Shown piece after piece: positions 16,438-25,724 of a stretch of DNA of 39,780 nt. The notes beneath the pieces were generated by a model. That model saw only the letters and a program-made list of their open reading frames with translations. It was not told the origin of the DNA and ran no database searches. The translations under genes were made by a program, and so were the position numbers. Position 1 is the stretch's first letter. The number at the start of each line of letters is the position of its first letter. Source of the stretch: Desulfobulbaceae bacterium (lineage in GTDB: Bacteria; Desulfobacterota; Desulfobulbia; Desulfobulbales; VMSU01). The DNA lies in assembly GCA_028718985.1 (NCBI GenBank), contig JAQUKQ010000014.1, positions 1-39,780 of the forward strand. The letters are read 5' to 3'.

Positions 16438-16484
16438 TCTGGTGAACGGCGAAGGGTGAGGGGGGAGCCAATCCAGCTTGACTT

Positions 16485-17804
16485 GTGTCAGCTGGACTGC
16501 TGCCCCCCTCGCCTGTTACTCCCACAATCAAAGTCGACCCTGGCTGTAATGCCGCCGGGGGTAGGCACACCTCTGCTATGTCCTCTCGTCCTCATCTTCT
16601 TGGCCCTTGGCGCCGCACTTTCCAAATCTGCCTAGCTGCGCTGGTAGCGCTCATCCCCTTTCTTGGGGTTAATGGGAAGGCCTTGCTGCGCCTTGATATT
16701 CCTGCCCTTACCCTGGAGTTGATTGGACACCGTTTCAGGATTGAAGAACTCTATCTGGCTTGGCTATTTGTGTTGGGCCTTATTTTTTTGTTTTTGTTCC
16801 TCTCCCTGATTATGGGCCGGGTGTGGTGTGGTTGGGCCTGTCCGCAGACCAGCCTCGCCGATTTGTCGGAAAAATTGTTGGCGAAAAAGGGATTACGTCC
16901 TTTCCGCCATTTGATTGCGTTTCTGGTGAGTCTGTGGGCTGGAGCGACCTTTGTTTGGTATTTTATCAGCCCTGGAGATTTTTTTGATCTTCTCATTGCC
17001 GGCAAATTAGGTAGCTGGCCGCTTGGCACGACGCTTATTGTTGCCGCCTTTGTTTTCCTCGATTTCATCTTTGTCGGACGGCTCTTCTGCCGGGAATTTT
17101 GCCCCTATGGTCGCTTCCAGACCCTGCTGGTCGATCAAGGCACCCTCTGTTTACAGGCCACGCCAGAGCAGCTGAAGCGTTGCATCGATTGCAAGTCCTG
17201 CCTTCGGGTTTGCCCTACCGGCATTGATATCCGACAGGGATATCAGATCGAGTGTATCAATTGCGCTCGCTGTCTTGATGCCTGTCGAGTTGTCATGGCT
17301 CGGCGAGGCGAGGAGGGGATTATCCGCTACACCTTTGGGGTTAATGATTTAACCTGGAAGGCCATGCTGACGCCAAAGAGCATTGGCCTGGGGTTGCTGG
17401 TGGTTGTTATTGGCCTGACCACCTTGTTTCTCGCGAGCCACCGCGCTACGGCGAGTTTCGAGATTGGCCGCTCAAGCCTAATCAGCAGCCGGTTGACGGA
17501 AGGAGGGCGGCAATTGACCTTTTTCAGGGGCTCTATCGCCAGTCGCAGGCAGACGCCGCAACAGTTTATCCTCAGCGCCAGCAGCCAGACAGGTGAGCCG
17601 CTCACGATCAAGGGGTCGACCAATTTTACGCTGCTTGGTAATGAAAAACGCGATCTTTCACTGGCGGTTGACACACCGATCATCAGGGGGGGCAAACCTC
17701 TGCCGATTACTTTTACGCTAGTAGTCAAGGAGGACGGCTCGCAAATTGAGGTGAAGGCCTACCTTGCGCCTGCCGACCTTACTAATCAAAACGCATCGAA
17801 ATGA
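16485..17804 (+). CDS. ccoG: cbb3 oxidase accessory ferredoxin-like protein CcoG (FixG/RdxA family)
   Basis: A membrane protein with four or five helices and two 4Fe-4S sites, needed for copper handling (reported Cu2+ reduction) in cbb3 assembly. Visible motifs are WCGWACPQTSLADL and FCREFCPYGRFQ near the membrane, and the ferredoxin pairs CIDCKSCLRVCPTG and CINCARCLDAC. A C-terminal Ig-like periplasmic domain follows. The annotated start is GTG at 16485, but an ATG at 16578 (MSSRPHLLG) lies right before the conserved region and is equally possible; neither has a strong ribosome binding site. The stop is one base before ccoH. Confidence 0.93.
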   Translation: MSAGLLPPSPVTPTIKVDPGCNAAGGRHTSAMSSRPHLLGPWRRTFQICLAALVALIPFLGVNGKALLRLDIPALTLELIGHRFRIEELYLAWLFVLGLIFLFLFLSLIMGRVWCGWACPQTSLADLSEKLLAKKGLRPFRHLIAFLVSLWAGATFVWYFISPGDFFDLLIAGKLGSWPLGTTLIVAAFVFLDFIFVGRLFCREFCPYGRFQTLLVDQGTLCLQATPEQLKRCIDCKSCLRVCPTGIDIRQGYQIECINCARCLDACRVVMARRGEEGIIRYTFGVNDLTWKAMLTPKSIGLGLLVVVIGLTTLFLASHRATASFEIGRSSLISSRLTEGGRQLTFFRGSIASRRQTPQQFILSASSQTGEPLTIKGSTNFTLLGNEKRDLSLAVDTPIIRGGKPLPITFTLVVKEDGSQIEVKAYLAPADLTNQNASK

Positions 17805-17805
17805 C

Positions 17806-18270
17806 ATGAATACCGAAAATATTCGTTGGCCTGCCTTTATTGTCTGTCTTGTGGTGTCCTTTTGCCTCTTTAGCTGGTGGACGATGAACCGGGCTATCTC
17901 TGGGGTCAGCCCGGTCAGTGACCCAAACTACTACAGTCATGGGCTGAAATATAACAATACAAGCATTGAGATTCAAACTGCCCAAGCCTTGAGTTGGACG
18001 ATTACCCCCAAGGTCAAGGGCCGAGTGTTGACGGTTCAGGTCGTTGATGCGCAAGAGAGCGCTGTCAGCGGGCTGCAAGGCAGTGTCGCCGCGCAGTTTG
18101 AAGGTGCCCGTCAAGGCCCCCTGTCAGAGTTATCCTTGAGCGATAACGGTCAAGGACTGTACGCCGTCACTCTTCCCTCCAGCCTGCCGCGCACCTTTTC
18201 TGCTAACCTGACTATGAAGAAGGATCAGGCCACTGTCAACCGGCGCTTATTGATCAATCTGGACGAGTAG
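17806..18270 (+). CDS. ccoH: FixH/CcoH family cbb3 oxidase assembly protein
   Basis: A 154-residue single-pass membrane protein. One N-terminal helix (PAFIVCLVVSFCLFSWW) precedes a periplasmic domain with the family's conserved DPNYYSHGLKYN stretch and an Ig-like end that includes DNGQGLYAVTLP. CcoH interacts with CcoN and supports assembly. It starts two codons' width after the ccoG stop and is followed closely by ccoI, so the order ccoG-ccoH-ccoI-ccoS is the textbook one. Confidence 0.9.
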   Translation: MNTENIRWPAFIVCLVVSFCLFSWWTMNRAISGVSPVSDPNYYSHGLKYNNTSIEIQTAQALSWTITPKVKGRVLTVQVVDAQESAVSGLQGSVAAQFEGARQGPLSELSLSDNGQGLYAVTLPSSLPRTFSANLTMKKDQATVNRRLLINLDE

Positions 18271-18310
18271 CAATTAGAATGGTGTCAAAAGCCCTTCGAA
18301 GGCGCAAGGC

Positions 18311-20719
18311 ATGATTGCATCTGCCAACTCAAGTCCCTCCTGTGACCATTGCGGCCTGCCTTGCGATCAGAACCTGATCGATGACAGAATCAACGGTACG
18401 GCGTTGATTTTTTGCTGCCACGGCTGCCAGGGGGCGTACCGGATCATTACTGGTGCAGGGCTTGGGCAGTTCTATGAAAAACGGAATTGGCAGCAGCAGG
18501 GGGTGCCGGATGCCGTTTTCCAGACGGCGTACCATGATGACTACCTGCAGCCGTTTATCCGTGAGACCGAAGAGGGCACCGAGATATTACTGTTGATTGA
18601 AGGCATCCGTTGCGCTACGTGCGTCTGGCTGATCGAGAGAATTCTTAGCAGTCAGCCAGGGGTGAAAGCGGCCAGGGTCAATTTTGGCACCCATCGGCTG
18701 AAGCTTGTGTTTGATGCTGGGAAGACAAAAGCCAGCACGTTAATCAAGGCGGTAGCCCGTATCGGCTATCTTGCTCGACCCTTCACCAGGGAGGCGGCAG
18801 CGCAACAAGCGGAGAGCGCGCATCGCAGCCTGTTGATCCGTTTTGGCACGGCGGTCTTTTTGTCGATGCAGCTCATGGGCTATTCGCTTGCCCTCTATGC
18901 CGGCTATTTTCAGGGGATTGACCCGCAAACGCGTCATCTCATGCAGGTTTTTGCCGCCTTGGTAACGACACCGGTGGTCTTTTACTCCGGCTTCCCTTTC
19001 TTGGCCGGGGCCTGGCATGCTGTTCGCAATCGAGCCCCAAACATGGACTTACTGATCAGTCTCGGGGTGTTGGTGGCCTATGGCTACAGCCTGTGGGCCA
19101 TGCTCGCTGAGCGGGAGGTCTATTTCGATACGGCGGCGATGATCGTCACCTTGATCTTGTTGGGCCGCCTGCTGGAAAATGCGGCGCGCGGCATGGCAGG
19201 CAGCGGGATCGATCGTCTGCTGCAACTGACTCCGGATCTTGCTATCCGCCTCAGTGCAACGGATGAGAGCGAACAGGTCGCCAGTGCTGCATTGTTGGTT
19301 GGAGATCGAATCTTGGTGCCGCCGGGGCAACGCTTTCCTGTAGATGGCCAAATCTGCCGGGGAACAACGGAGGTCGATGAGGCGATTGTCAGCGGTGAAG
19401 CGCGGCCGGTTCTGCGACAGGTGGGGATGACTGTGCTTGCCGGCTCGTTAAATCTAACCTGCGGTGTTGAGTTGATTGTTACCTGCCAAGCGGCGGACTC
19501 TTTTGTGGCGCGGATTGCCCGCATGGTGGAAGAGGCACAGTCGCGGAAGGCTCCGATTCAATCTTTGGCAGACAGGCTGGCAGTTGTCTTTGTGCCGTTG
19601 GTTATCGGCTGCGCCTTGCTGACGAGCGCTTACTGGCTGATCAGCGGCCATGATCTCAGCCTTGCTATCGTCAATGGGGTAGCGGTGCTGGTGGTCGCAT
19701 GCCCCTGCGCCCTTGGTTTGGCAACACCGACGGCGGTGCTAGTGGCTACCGGCAGCGCGGCGGCGCAAGGGATCCTTTTCCGTGGTGGAGATATCCTGGA
19801 GGCAATGGCCAATATTCAGGTGGCGGCCTTCGATAAGACAGGAACTCTGACCTGCGGGCGTCCTGAGGTGAAGGGTGTAGTGCCGGCAGTCGGCAGCGCC
19901 GACGACCTCTTAGCCTTGGCCGCAAGCCTCGAACAGGCATCTGCCCATCCATTGGCGCAAGGTATTGTCCGAGAGGCGCGGACTCGGGGGGTGAAGGTCG
20001 ATACCCTTATGGCCGAGGCTGTGCCGGGCCAGGGCCTTTTTCTGACGACGGAGCGTGGCGTTATTCGGGCCGGAACCCGCGAGTTTTTGAGTCGGTACGG
20101 GGTGGTTGTTCCTGAAACGTTCTCCTCGGTGTTGACGGAGGTTCATTTGGCGGTCGATTCTTGCTATCAAGGGGTGCTCTACCTTGATGACTCTCCCAGG
20201 CCAGAGGCGGTTGACGCTATCGCCGCTATCAAGCAACTGGGTGTCGAGGCCATCATGTTGACTGGCGATCACGAGGCGGCGGCGAGACATATCGTTACTC
20301 CCCTGGGGATCGATTTTTTTGCCAAAATGACCCCCGACCGTAAGGCGGATTGGGTCAAAGCAGCTCAAAATCAGGGACGCACCGTGCTGATGGTAGGTGA
20401 TGGCATTAACGATGCCCCGGCCTTAAGTGCGGCCGATGTCGGATGTGCCATGGCAGGTGGCACTGACATCGCTTTGGATAATGCCGATCTCGTTCTGACG
20501 CGTCCTGACCTGGGGAAATTGGTGCAGGCTATCCGCGTTGCCCGGCGGACGATATGGGTTGTCCGCCAGAACTTGTTCTGGGCTTTTTTCTATAACGTGT
20601 TGATGTTGCCGCTGGCTGCCGCCGGAGAGATAACACCGATTCATGCCGCTGCCGCCATGGCCTTAAGTTCAGTCTGTGTCGTTGGCAACTCGTTGCGGTT
20701 GCGGCAGAGGCGTGGTTGA
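18311..20719 (+). CDS. ccoI: copper-translocating P1B-type ATPase, CcoI/FixI
   Basis: Exports copper across the inner membrane to supply the CuB site of cbb3 oxidase. The 802-residue protein opens with a cysteine-rich zinc-ribbon-like start (CDHCGLPC and CCHGCQ) typical of the FixI branch, then a heavy-metal domain with GIRCATCVW. The core shows the membrane CPCALGLATPTA motif, the phosphorylated aspartate in DKTGTLT, the nucleotide-domain histidine in SAHPLA, and GDGINDAPALS. Eight membrane helices are expected. It starts at the ATG at 18311, 40 bases after ccoH. All catalytic motifs are intact. Confidence 0.95.
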   Translation: MIASANSSPSCDHCGLPCDQNLIDDRINGTALIFCCHGCQGAYRIITGAGLGQFYEKRNWQQQGVPDAVFQTAYHDDYLQPFIRETEEGTEILLLIEGIRCATCVWLIERILSSQPGVKAARVNFGTHRLKLVFDAGKTKASTLIKAVARIGYLARPFTREAAAQQAESAHRSLLIRFGTAVFLSMQLMGYSLALYAGYFQGIDPQTRHLMQVFAALVTTPVVFYSGFPFLAGAWHAVRNRAPNMDLLISLGVLVAYGYSLWAMLAEREVYFDTAAMIVTLILLGRLLENAARGMAGSGIDRLLQLTPDLAIRLSATDESEQVASAALLVGDRILVPPGQRFPVDGQICRGTTEVDEAIVSGEARPVLRQVGMTVLAGSLNLTCGVELIVTCQAADSFVARIARMVEEAQSRKAPIQSLADRLAVVFVPLVIGCALLTSAYWLISGHDLSLAIVNGVAVLVVACPCALGLATPTAVLVATGSAAAQGILFRGGDILEAMANIQVAAFDKTGTLTCGRPEVKGVVPAVGSADDLLALAASLEQASAHPLAQGIVREARTRGVKVDTLMAEAVPGQGLFLTTERGVIRAGTREFLSRYGVVVPETFSSVLTEVHLAVDSCYQGVLYLDDSPRPEAVDAIAAIKQLGVEAIMLTGDHEAAARHIVTPLGIDFFAKMTPDRKADWVKAAQNQGRTVLMVGDGINDAPALSAADVGCAMAGGTDIALDNADLVLTRPDLGKLVQAIRVARRTIWVVRQNLFWAFFYNVLMLPLAAAGEITPIHAAAAMALSSVCVVGNSLRLRQRRG

Positions 20720-20751
20720 TGAAGAGGGACATGGAGGTTTGAAGGCAAATC

Positions 20752-20898
20752 ATGCTTAGCTCAACGATTACCCTGATCATTCTCTCTCTTTTTTTGGGAC
20801 TTGCCGCCTGGCTGATTTTTATCTGGGCGGTCAAAAAAGGGGAGTTCGACGATGTGGAAGGTCCAAAATACCGTATGATGGACGACGACGATGATTGA
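20752..20898 (+). CDS. ccoS: cbb3 oxidase maturation protein CcoS
   Basis: A 48-residue protein with one membrane helix (ITLIILSLFLGLAAWLIFIW), then KKGEFDDVEGPKYRMMDDDDD, the classic CcoS ending. CcoS is required for cofactor insertion into the oxidase. It follows ccoI by 32 bases and its last eight bases overlap the next gene, so it is part of the same operon. Its tail closely resembles that of the small protein at 15851-15991. Confidence 0.92.
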   Translation: MLSSTITLIILSLFLGLAAWLIFIWAVKKGEFDDVEGPKYRMMDDDDD

Positions 20899-21598
20899 TC
20901 CTGTTTACTCCATGGCCCTGGCGACAGGCTTTCTAGGGTCTGGACACTGCCTTGGCATGTGTGGCGGTCTGATCTCAGCCTTGTCGTTGTCGATTGCCAA
21001 GAGGCAGCAGAATCTTCTTTTTCAGGTCTTGTATCATGTCGGGAGGATTATGACATACAGCCTGATAGGGGTTATGGTCGGCTGGCTGGGCTCGGTGCTG
21101 GCCTATGCCAATCAATTCCACGGTTTGATGAGGATTGCCTTAGTCGGTTCTGACCTCTTCATTATTGTGGTGGGGCTGGGTACTGCAGGGCTTTTCCAGC
21201 GACTGAATATTATGCGGCTGAATTTCCCAGGCCCGGGACAGGTCATTAGCCGTTTCGCACGCACCTTTACCCGGAAGCCTAGTGCCTTCGCTGCCTTCCC
21301 GCTTGGCTTGATGATGGGATTTTTGCCGTGCGGATTTTTATACGCAATGGTTATCACGGCGGCTCAGACATCTTCGCTTAGTAGGGGGGGCTTGACCCTT
21401 CTCTTTTTCGGCCTTGGGACGATGCCGGCACTCTTTTTGTTCGGCAGTGCAGTCGACTGGTTAGGGCACAAGGCCAGGGCCTGGATGCTGCGGGTGGCAG
21501 GGGCTTTGGTCGCTGCTATGGGCGCTTACCATTTGATTCAGCACATTGCCCTTCTTGGCTGGACACTTTCGGGGCCATTGGGTTTTTCTTGCCATTAA
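20891..21598 (+). CDS. SafE/DsbD_2-like six-helix membrane protein linked to cbb3 maturation
   Basis: A 235-residue polytopic membrane protein of the 'sulfite exporter TauE/SafE' (DsbD_2-like) group often found after ccoS. The N-terminus has the signature GSGHCLGMCGG, and a second cysteine motif, GFLPCGFLYAM, lies near residue 145. Such paired membrane cysteines fit metal or thiol relay, and the operon position argues for copper supply or assembly rather than sulfite export. It overlaps ccoS by eight bases. The substrate is not proven. Confidence 0.87.
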   Translation: MIDPVYSMALATGFLGSGHCLGMCGGLISALSLSIAKRQQNLLFQVLYHVGRIMTYSLIGVMVGWLGSVLAYANQFHGLMRIALVGSDLFIIVVGLGTAGLFQRLNIMRLNFPGPGQVISRFARTFTRKPSAFAAFPLGLMMGFLPCGFLYAMVITAAQTSSLSRGGLTLLFFGLGTMPALFLFGSAVDWLGHKARAWMLRVAGALVAAMGAYHLIQHIALLGWTLSGPLGFSCH

Positions 21599-21758
21599 CG
21601 AAGAAAGTGGTGTCGGTTGGTGGGGGTCTTGCCCTGCAATCACGCTAAAAAAGGTGGTTGTGCGCTGGAGGGGATGGATGGTAATTGGTTGTCTTGCGGG
21701 GCCTCCTTTCGTGGGGAGGAAAAGAGAGTTGTTCATTCAAACAAGGGGAAATAATTGT

Positions 21759-22016
21759 ATGGCTAAAAAAATTGAAGTGTACTCCATGAAAACCTGTCCA
21801 CATTGCATCCAAGCGAAGGGACTTTTGCAGTCTCGGGGCGTTGCTTTCGAAGAAATTTTGATTGGCATGAATGATAATGCCGCCTGGGACATGCTCTACA
21901 AGAAATCGGGAGGCATGAAGACAGTCCCGCAAATCTATTGTGATGGAAAAATTCTTGGGGGCTTTCCCGAACTGTCAGCCTTGGATAAAACAGATGGTCT
22001 GGCGTCGCTGAAATGA
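21759..22016 (+). CDS. glutaredoxin
   Basis: An 85-residue thioredoxin-fold oxidoreductase. The dithiol site is CPHC near residue 13, and the cis-proline loop reads KTVPQIYCDGK, followed by the family's GG-F-PEL. The substrate is probably a glutathione-like or protein disulfide. AGGGGAAA lies eight bases before the ATG at 21759. It is about 160 bases after the SafE-like gene on the same strand; the gap contains nothing clear, so it may belong to the same transcript or have its own promoter. Confidence 0.92.
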   Translation: MAKKIEVYSMKTCPHCIQAKGLLQSRGVAFEEILIGMNDNAAWDMLYKKSGGMKTVPQIYCDGKILGGFPELSALDKTDGLASLK

Positions 22017-22036
22017 AGAGGCTTGTGGAGTAGGGA

Positions 22037-22065
22037 ACGGGGGCACCTCTGGAGAGTTGCCCCGT
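22037..22065 (+). terminator. hairpin after the glutaredoxin gene
   Basis: ACGGGGGCA (22037-22045) pairs, with one bulged G, with TGCCCCGT (22058-22065). It lies 20 bases after the stop. Only a weak T-rich stretch (GTCTTT) follows, so intrinsic termination is plausible but not certain. Confidence 0.45.
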
Positions 22066-22111
22066 TATGGGTCTTTGGAGATAGTCTTTTACGAATGTGG
22101 TCCGAGATCCC

Positions 22112-22172
22112 AAAAAAAAAAAGGGGGGGGGGGTTTTTTTTTGAAACCCCCCCCCCCCCCCCCCCCTTTTTT
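22112..22172. repeat. nested homopolymer tracts forming a hairpin
   Basis: Runs of 11 A, 11 G, 9 T, then GAAA, 20 C and 6 T follow each other. A6G11 can pair with C11T6 in a 17-bp stem. Sequences like this are prone to sequencing and assembly error, so the exact lengths should not be trusted. No gene covers it. Confidence 0.7.
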
Positions 22173-22191
22173 CGAGGAGAAGAATTAGTGC

Positions 22192-22405
22192 TCAAATTCC
22201 TTCTTCTATTGCCGAACCTAGTCTTGACAGAGGACGGAAAGTCTTGGCTGAAGCCCCACAGAAGTGGCATTTCCAACCTTCGGGCAGATCTTTAAATACT
22301 GTTCCAGGTGGAGTATCTGTCTTCGGCTCTCCCTCCCTTGTCCGGATCGTAAACGTAACCACAATGACTTACCTGACACCGATACATGTCTTTTTGATCT
22401 GCCAT
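22192..22405 (-). pseudogene. rubredoxin, frameshifted by a 4-base duplication
   Basis: Rubredoxins carry one iron on four cysteines and pass electrons, often to O2-detoxifying enzymes. From the ATG at 22405 the first half reads [18 protein letters not shown], with the first cysteine pair (spaced by four residues rather than two). It then goes out of frame and stops at TAA. In the next frame the second half is clear: [19 protein letters not shown], then [12 protein letters not shown]. Removing one copy of a tandem GGGA (within about 22335-22345) restores a continuous rubredoxin. It is either a recent inactivation or a sequencing error, since homopolymer tracts lie 20 bases downstream. Confidence 0.8.
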
Positions 22406-22575
22406 GCTAAGCCGCCTCAAGCTGTTAGTATAAATCAGCCAATTGGCAATAGCTACTGTTAGGGGTTGGGCTAACGATATAGAAGGTGGACAAGAGGAGT
22501 TATTTTGATTCGTTTTTGCTTCTCGTTTGAAGTGGAGTGCGTAGGCAGCTTTTTCATGCCTGACATAATAGTTGG

Positions 22576-24378
22576 TTACCCTTGATCCGACTTCAACACT
22601 GCTAAAAAGGCCGTCTGCGGGATGTCCACATTGCCGACTGTCTTCATCCGTTTTTTCCCAGCCTTCTGTTTTTCTAACAACTTCCTCTTGCGGCTGATGT
22701 CGCCGCCATAGCATTTGGCGATAACGTCCTTGCGCAGTGCCGAGATAGTGGTACGGGCGATGACATTGCCGCCAATGGCTGCCTGAATGGCGATCTTGAA
22801 CATCTGGCGAGGGATCTCTTCTTGGAGCTTTTCGCAGGCGTGCAGGCCTCGTTCGCGAGACCTGGCTCGGTGGGTGAGCTGGGAGAGGGCATCGACCCGT
22901 TCGCCGTTGACCAGGATATCGAGCTTGACCAGGTCGCTGGGGCGATAATCTAAGAGAGCGTAGTCAAAAGAGCCGTAACCTTGGGTGATGGATTTTAGTT
23001 TATCGTAGAAATCATAAATTACCTCGGCCAGCGGGAGTTCACAGGTGAATTCGATGCGGCCGGGGGTAGGGTAGTGGTAGTGGGTGTTTTCGCCGCGGCG
23101 TTCCATGCAGAGGGTCATGACCGGGCCCATGTACCGTTCAGGGATCAGGATATTGGCCTTGATGAAGGGTTCTTCGGTCTTTGAGATTGTGCTCGGGTCG
23201 GGGAAATAGGATGGGTTGTCAATCTCGACCATCGTGCCATCGCCTAGGTAAAAATGGTAGCTGACGGTGGGTACGGTCAGGATCAGCGGGATGTCGAACT
23301 CCCGTTCGAGTCGTTCCTGCACCACCTCCAGGTGCAGGAGTCCTAAAAATCCACAACGAAAGCCGAAACCCAAGGCAGTTGATGAATCCTTTTGGAAGGA
23401 GAGGGCGGCGTCGTTTAATTGCAGTTTGTCCATGGCCGCCGCCAGATTCTCATATTCATCGGTGCTGATGGGGTAGATCGAGGAGAAGACGACCTGCTGG
23501 ATTGGCCTGAATCCCGGGAGAGCGGTGGCGCAAGGGCGGTCTTTATGTGTGATCGTGTCGCCGGGGCGGGTGTCGCGGACGGTCTTGACGCCAGCGATGA
23601 TGTAGCCTACTTGTCCTGCTTCAAGCGTCTTCTGAGGGGCGCGGGTCAGGTGGAAGAGCCCGACCTCCTCAACTTTATACGCGCTATCGGTTGACATGAA
23701 TTTGATGATGTCACCGGCCTTGATTTGCCCAGCGATCACCCGGCAGGAGATAATGGTGCCGCGAAAGGCATCGTAGCTGGCATCGAAGATTAAGGCGGCA
23801 AGCGGCGCTTGGGCGTCGCCCTTTGGCGCTGGCAGGTACTTGATGATCGATTCGAGCAGGGTGTCAACCCCCTGGCCGGTTTTGGCCGAGCAGAGGACAA
23901 TACGCTCCGCATCGAGCCCAAGGTCGTCCTCTACCTGGAGGGCGACCTTTTCCGGCTCTGCGGCCGGCAGATCAATCTTGTTCAAAACCGGGATGATCTC
24001 CAGGTTATTTTCCATAGCTAGGTAAAGGTTGGCAAGCGTCTGTGCCTCGACCCCTTGGGCTGCGTCAATCAACAGGACTGCCCCCTCGCAGGAGGACAAG
24101 GCCCGTGAGACCTCATAGCTGAAATCGACATGGCCCGGGGTATCGACCAGGTTCAGCATGTACTCCTGTCCATCGGCCGCCTTGTAGGGCAGACAGATAG
24201 TTTGGCTCTTGATGGTGATACCACGTTCGCGCTCGATGTCCATGTTGTCGAGAAGCTGATCCTTAAACTCGCGATCGGTAACCATCTTGCAGGCCTGGAT
24301 CAAACGGTCTGCCAGGGTGGATTTGCCGTGGTCGATATGGGCGATAATGCTGAAGTTGCGGATATTTTCTATGTTCAT
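22576..24378 (-). CDS. lepA: elongation factor 4 (LepA), back-translocating GTPase
   Basis: A 600-residue ribosome-associated translational GTPase. G1 is HIDHGKST, G2 lies in RERGITIKSQT, G3 is DTPGHVDF, G4 is NKIDLPAAEPE and G5 is CSAKTGQG. EF-G-like domains II, III and V follow, and the LepA-specific C-terminal domain ends with GDISRKRKLLEKQKAGKKRMK. Everything expected for the family is present. It is on the opposite strand from the cco operon and divergent from rpoH; the 195- to 225-base gap to rpoH must carry both promoters, but I see no convincing hexamers. Confidence 0.97.
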   Translation of the reverse strand: MNIENIRNFSIIAHIDHGKSTLADRLIQACKMVTDREFKDQLLDNMDIERERGITIKSQTICLPYKAADGQEYMLNLVDTPGHVDFSYEVSRALSSCEGAVLLIDAAQGVEAQTLANLYLAMENNLEIIPVLNKIDLPAAEPEKVALQVEDDLGLDAERIVLCSAKTGQGVDTLLESIIKYLPAPKGDAQAPLAALIFDASYDAFRGTIISCRVIAGQIKAGDIIKFMSTDSAYKVEEVGLFHLTRAPQKTLEAGQVGYIIAGVKTVRDTRPGDTITHKDRPCATALPGFRPIQQVVFSSIYPISTDEYENLAAAMDKLQLNDAALSFQKDSSTALGFGFRCGFLGLLHLEVVQERLEREFDIPLILTVPTVSYHFYLGDGTMVEIDNPSYFPDPSTISKTEEPFIKANILIPERYMGPVMTLCMERRGENTHYHYPTPGRIEFTCELPLAEVIYDFYDKLKSITQGYGSFDYALLDYRPSDLVKLDILVNGERVDALSQLTHRARSRERGLHACEKLQEEIPRQMFKIAIQAAIGGNVIARTTISALRKDVIAKCYGGDISRKRKLLEKQKAGKKRMKTVGNVDIPQTAFLAVLKSDQG

Positions 24379-24603
24379 AAGGGGGTTGATTGCAGTTTGA
24401 TGGGCGTGCAGGGTGACGAGAGGGAGCTTTATGCCGAACCCCCGCTTGTTGGGGTGCTCTCCGAATTGTCACAGGGGGTTCTCTGCCGAGGAGCAGTAAA
24501 AAGCTCTATGTATCATAAATTGGTCGATAACAATAGTGTAAAATTGCCGATACCCTTACCCTTACGTTGAAAGATGTTGACCTTTGACGAGGTTGGTTTC
24601 ATA

Positions 24604-25611
24604 ATGGCGCCCATGAATGAGTCTGATGATAACGAATACATCGATAGTCAATCTGATAGAGAAGCAGAGAGTGACCCCGATCTTCAGGAGGACATCTATC
24701 CTCTAGTCGCTCTTGCCGACGAACAGAATCTGCCGGCACTCTCATCGCCGGGCTTGCATCGCTATTTGCAGGAGATCAGCCAGTATAAACTCTTGACCCG
24801 TGAAGAGGCGGAGGAGCTCTCCATCAAATTCCATGAGGAAGGCGATCAGGATGCGGCCTATCGTCTGGTGACTGCGAACTTGCGTTTGGTGGTCAAAGTT
24901 GCGATGGATTTTCAGAAGTATTGGATGACTAATTTCTTGGATTTGATTCAAGAAGGGAATGTCGGTCTGGTGCAGGCGGTCAAAAAATTTGATCCCTATC
25001 GCGGAGTTAAGTTTTCGTACTATGCTGCCTATTGGATCAGGGCTTATATCCTTAAATTCATTATGGATAATTGGCGGTTGGTCAAGATTGGCACGACTCA
25101 GGCCCAGCGCAAACTCTTTTTCAGTTTGAACAAGGAGAAAAAACTTCTTGAGGCACAGGGGTTTCAGCCGGAGGTCAAATTGTTGGCTCAGCGTCTGAAC
25201 GTCAAGGAGAGCGAAGTCATTGAGATGAGCCAACGCATGGACGGTGGCGACCTGTCGCTTGAAAGTCCGGTGCGCGATGATTCGAACGATCAACAGAAGG
25301 ATTTTATTCAGTCTGGTGGTTTATCTGTTGAGGAAAAGGTGGCCAATGAGGAGATCAAGGAGCGTCTTTCGGTCGTTATCGATCAATTAAAACATCGCTT
25401 AAATAGCAAAGAGTTGAGCATTCTGGCAGAGCGCTTGCTCAACGACGAGCCTCTAACCCTGCAGGAGATTGCCGATCAGTTTGGTGTCTCACGAGAGCGG
25501 GTACGGCAGATCGAGGCGAATCTCCTGCAGAAGATGCGCAAATATTTTGAGGAGGAGCTTCCGGATATCAAGACTTTCCTCGATGAGGCGGTCGATTCCT
25601 GGCGATCATGA
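24604..25611 (+). CDS. rpoH: RNA polymerase sigma factor of the RpoH (sigma-32) family
   Basis: A group 3-type sigma factor that directs RNA polymerase to heat-shock promoters. Region 1.2 starts around GLHRYLQEISQYKLL. Region 2 has NLRLVVKVAMDFQKYWMTNFLDLIQEGNVGL (in pieces) and the -10 recognition helix KFSYYAAYWIRAYIL. The RpoH box is QRKLFFSLNKEKK, and region 4 is LTLQEIADQFGVSRERVRQIE. An acidic N-terminal extension precedes the core. Three ATGs (24574, 24604, 24613) are possible; I use 24604 because GAGG lies about eleven bases upstream, but the choice is weak. Confidence 0.93.
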   Translation: MAPMNESDDNEYIDSQSDREAESDPDLQEDIYPLVALADEQNLPALSSPGLHRYLQEISQYKLLTREEAEELSIKFHEEGDQDAAYRLVTANLRLVVKVAMDFQKYWMTNFLDLIQEGNVGLVQAVKKFDPYRGVKFSYYAAYWIRAYILKFIMDNWRLVKIGTTQAQRKLFFSLNKEKKLLEAQGFQPEVKLLAQRLNVKESEVIEMSQRMDGGDLSLESPVRDDSNDQQKDFIQSGGLSVEEKVANEEIKERLSVVIDQLKHRLNSKELSILAERLLNDEPLTLQEIADQFGVSRERVRQIEANLLQKMRKYFEEELPDIKTFLDEAVDSWRS

Positions 25612-25724
25612 GTTTCTTAGTGTGAGTTTTTAGTAAACGTTGTTTTTCCCTTCTGGTTGCCAGTTGATGTTTCTCTCAATTATCCGTTGTCCACCAGAGT
25701 TAACCCCTATACTTTTTTGGAATC

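Noticed and set aside
20891-21598. Sulfite exporter function for the SafE-like protein
   Set aside because: The family label is misleading; the cysteine motifs and ccoS-overlapping position point to oxidase maturation.
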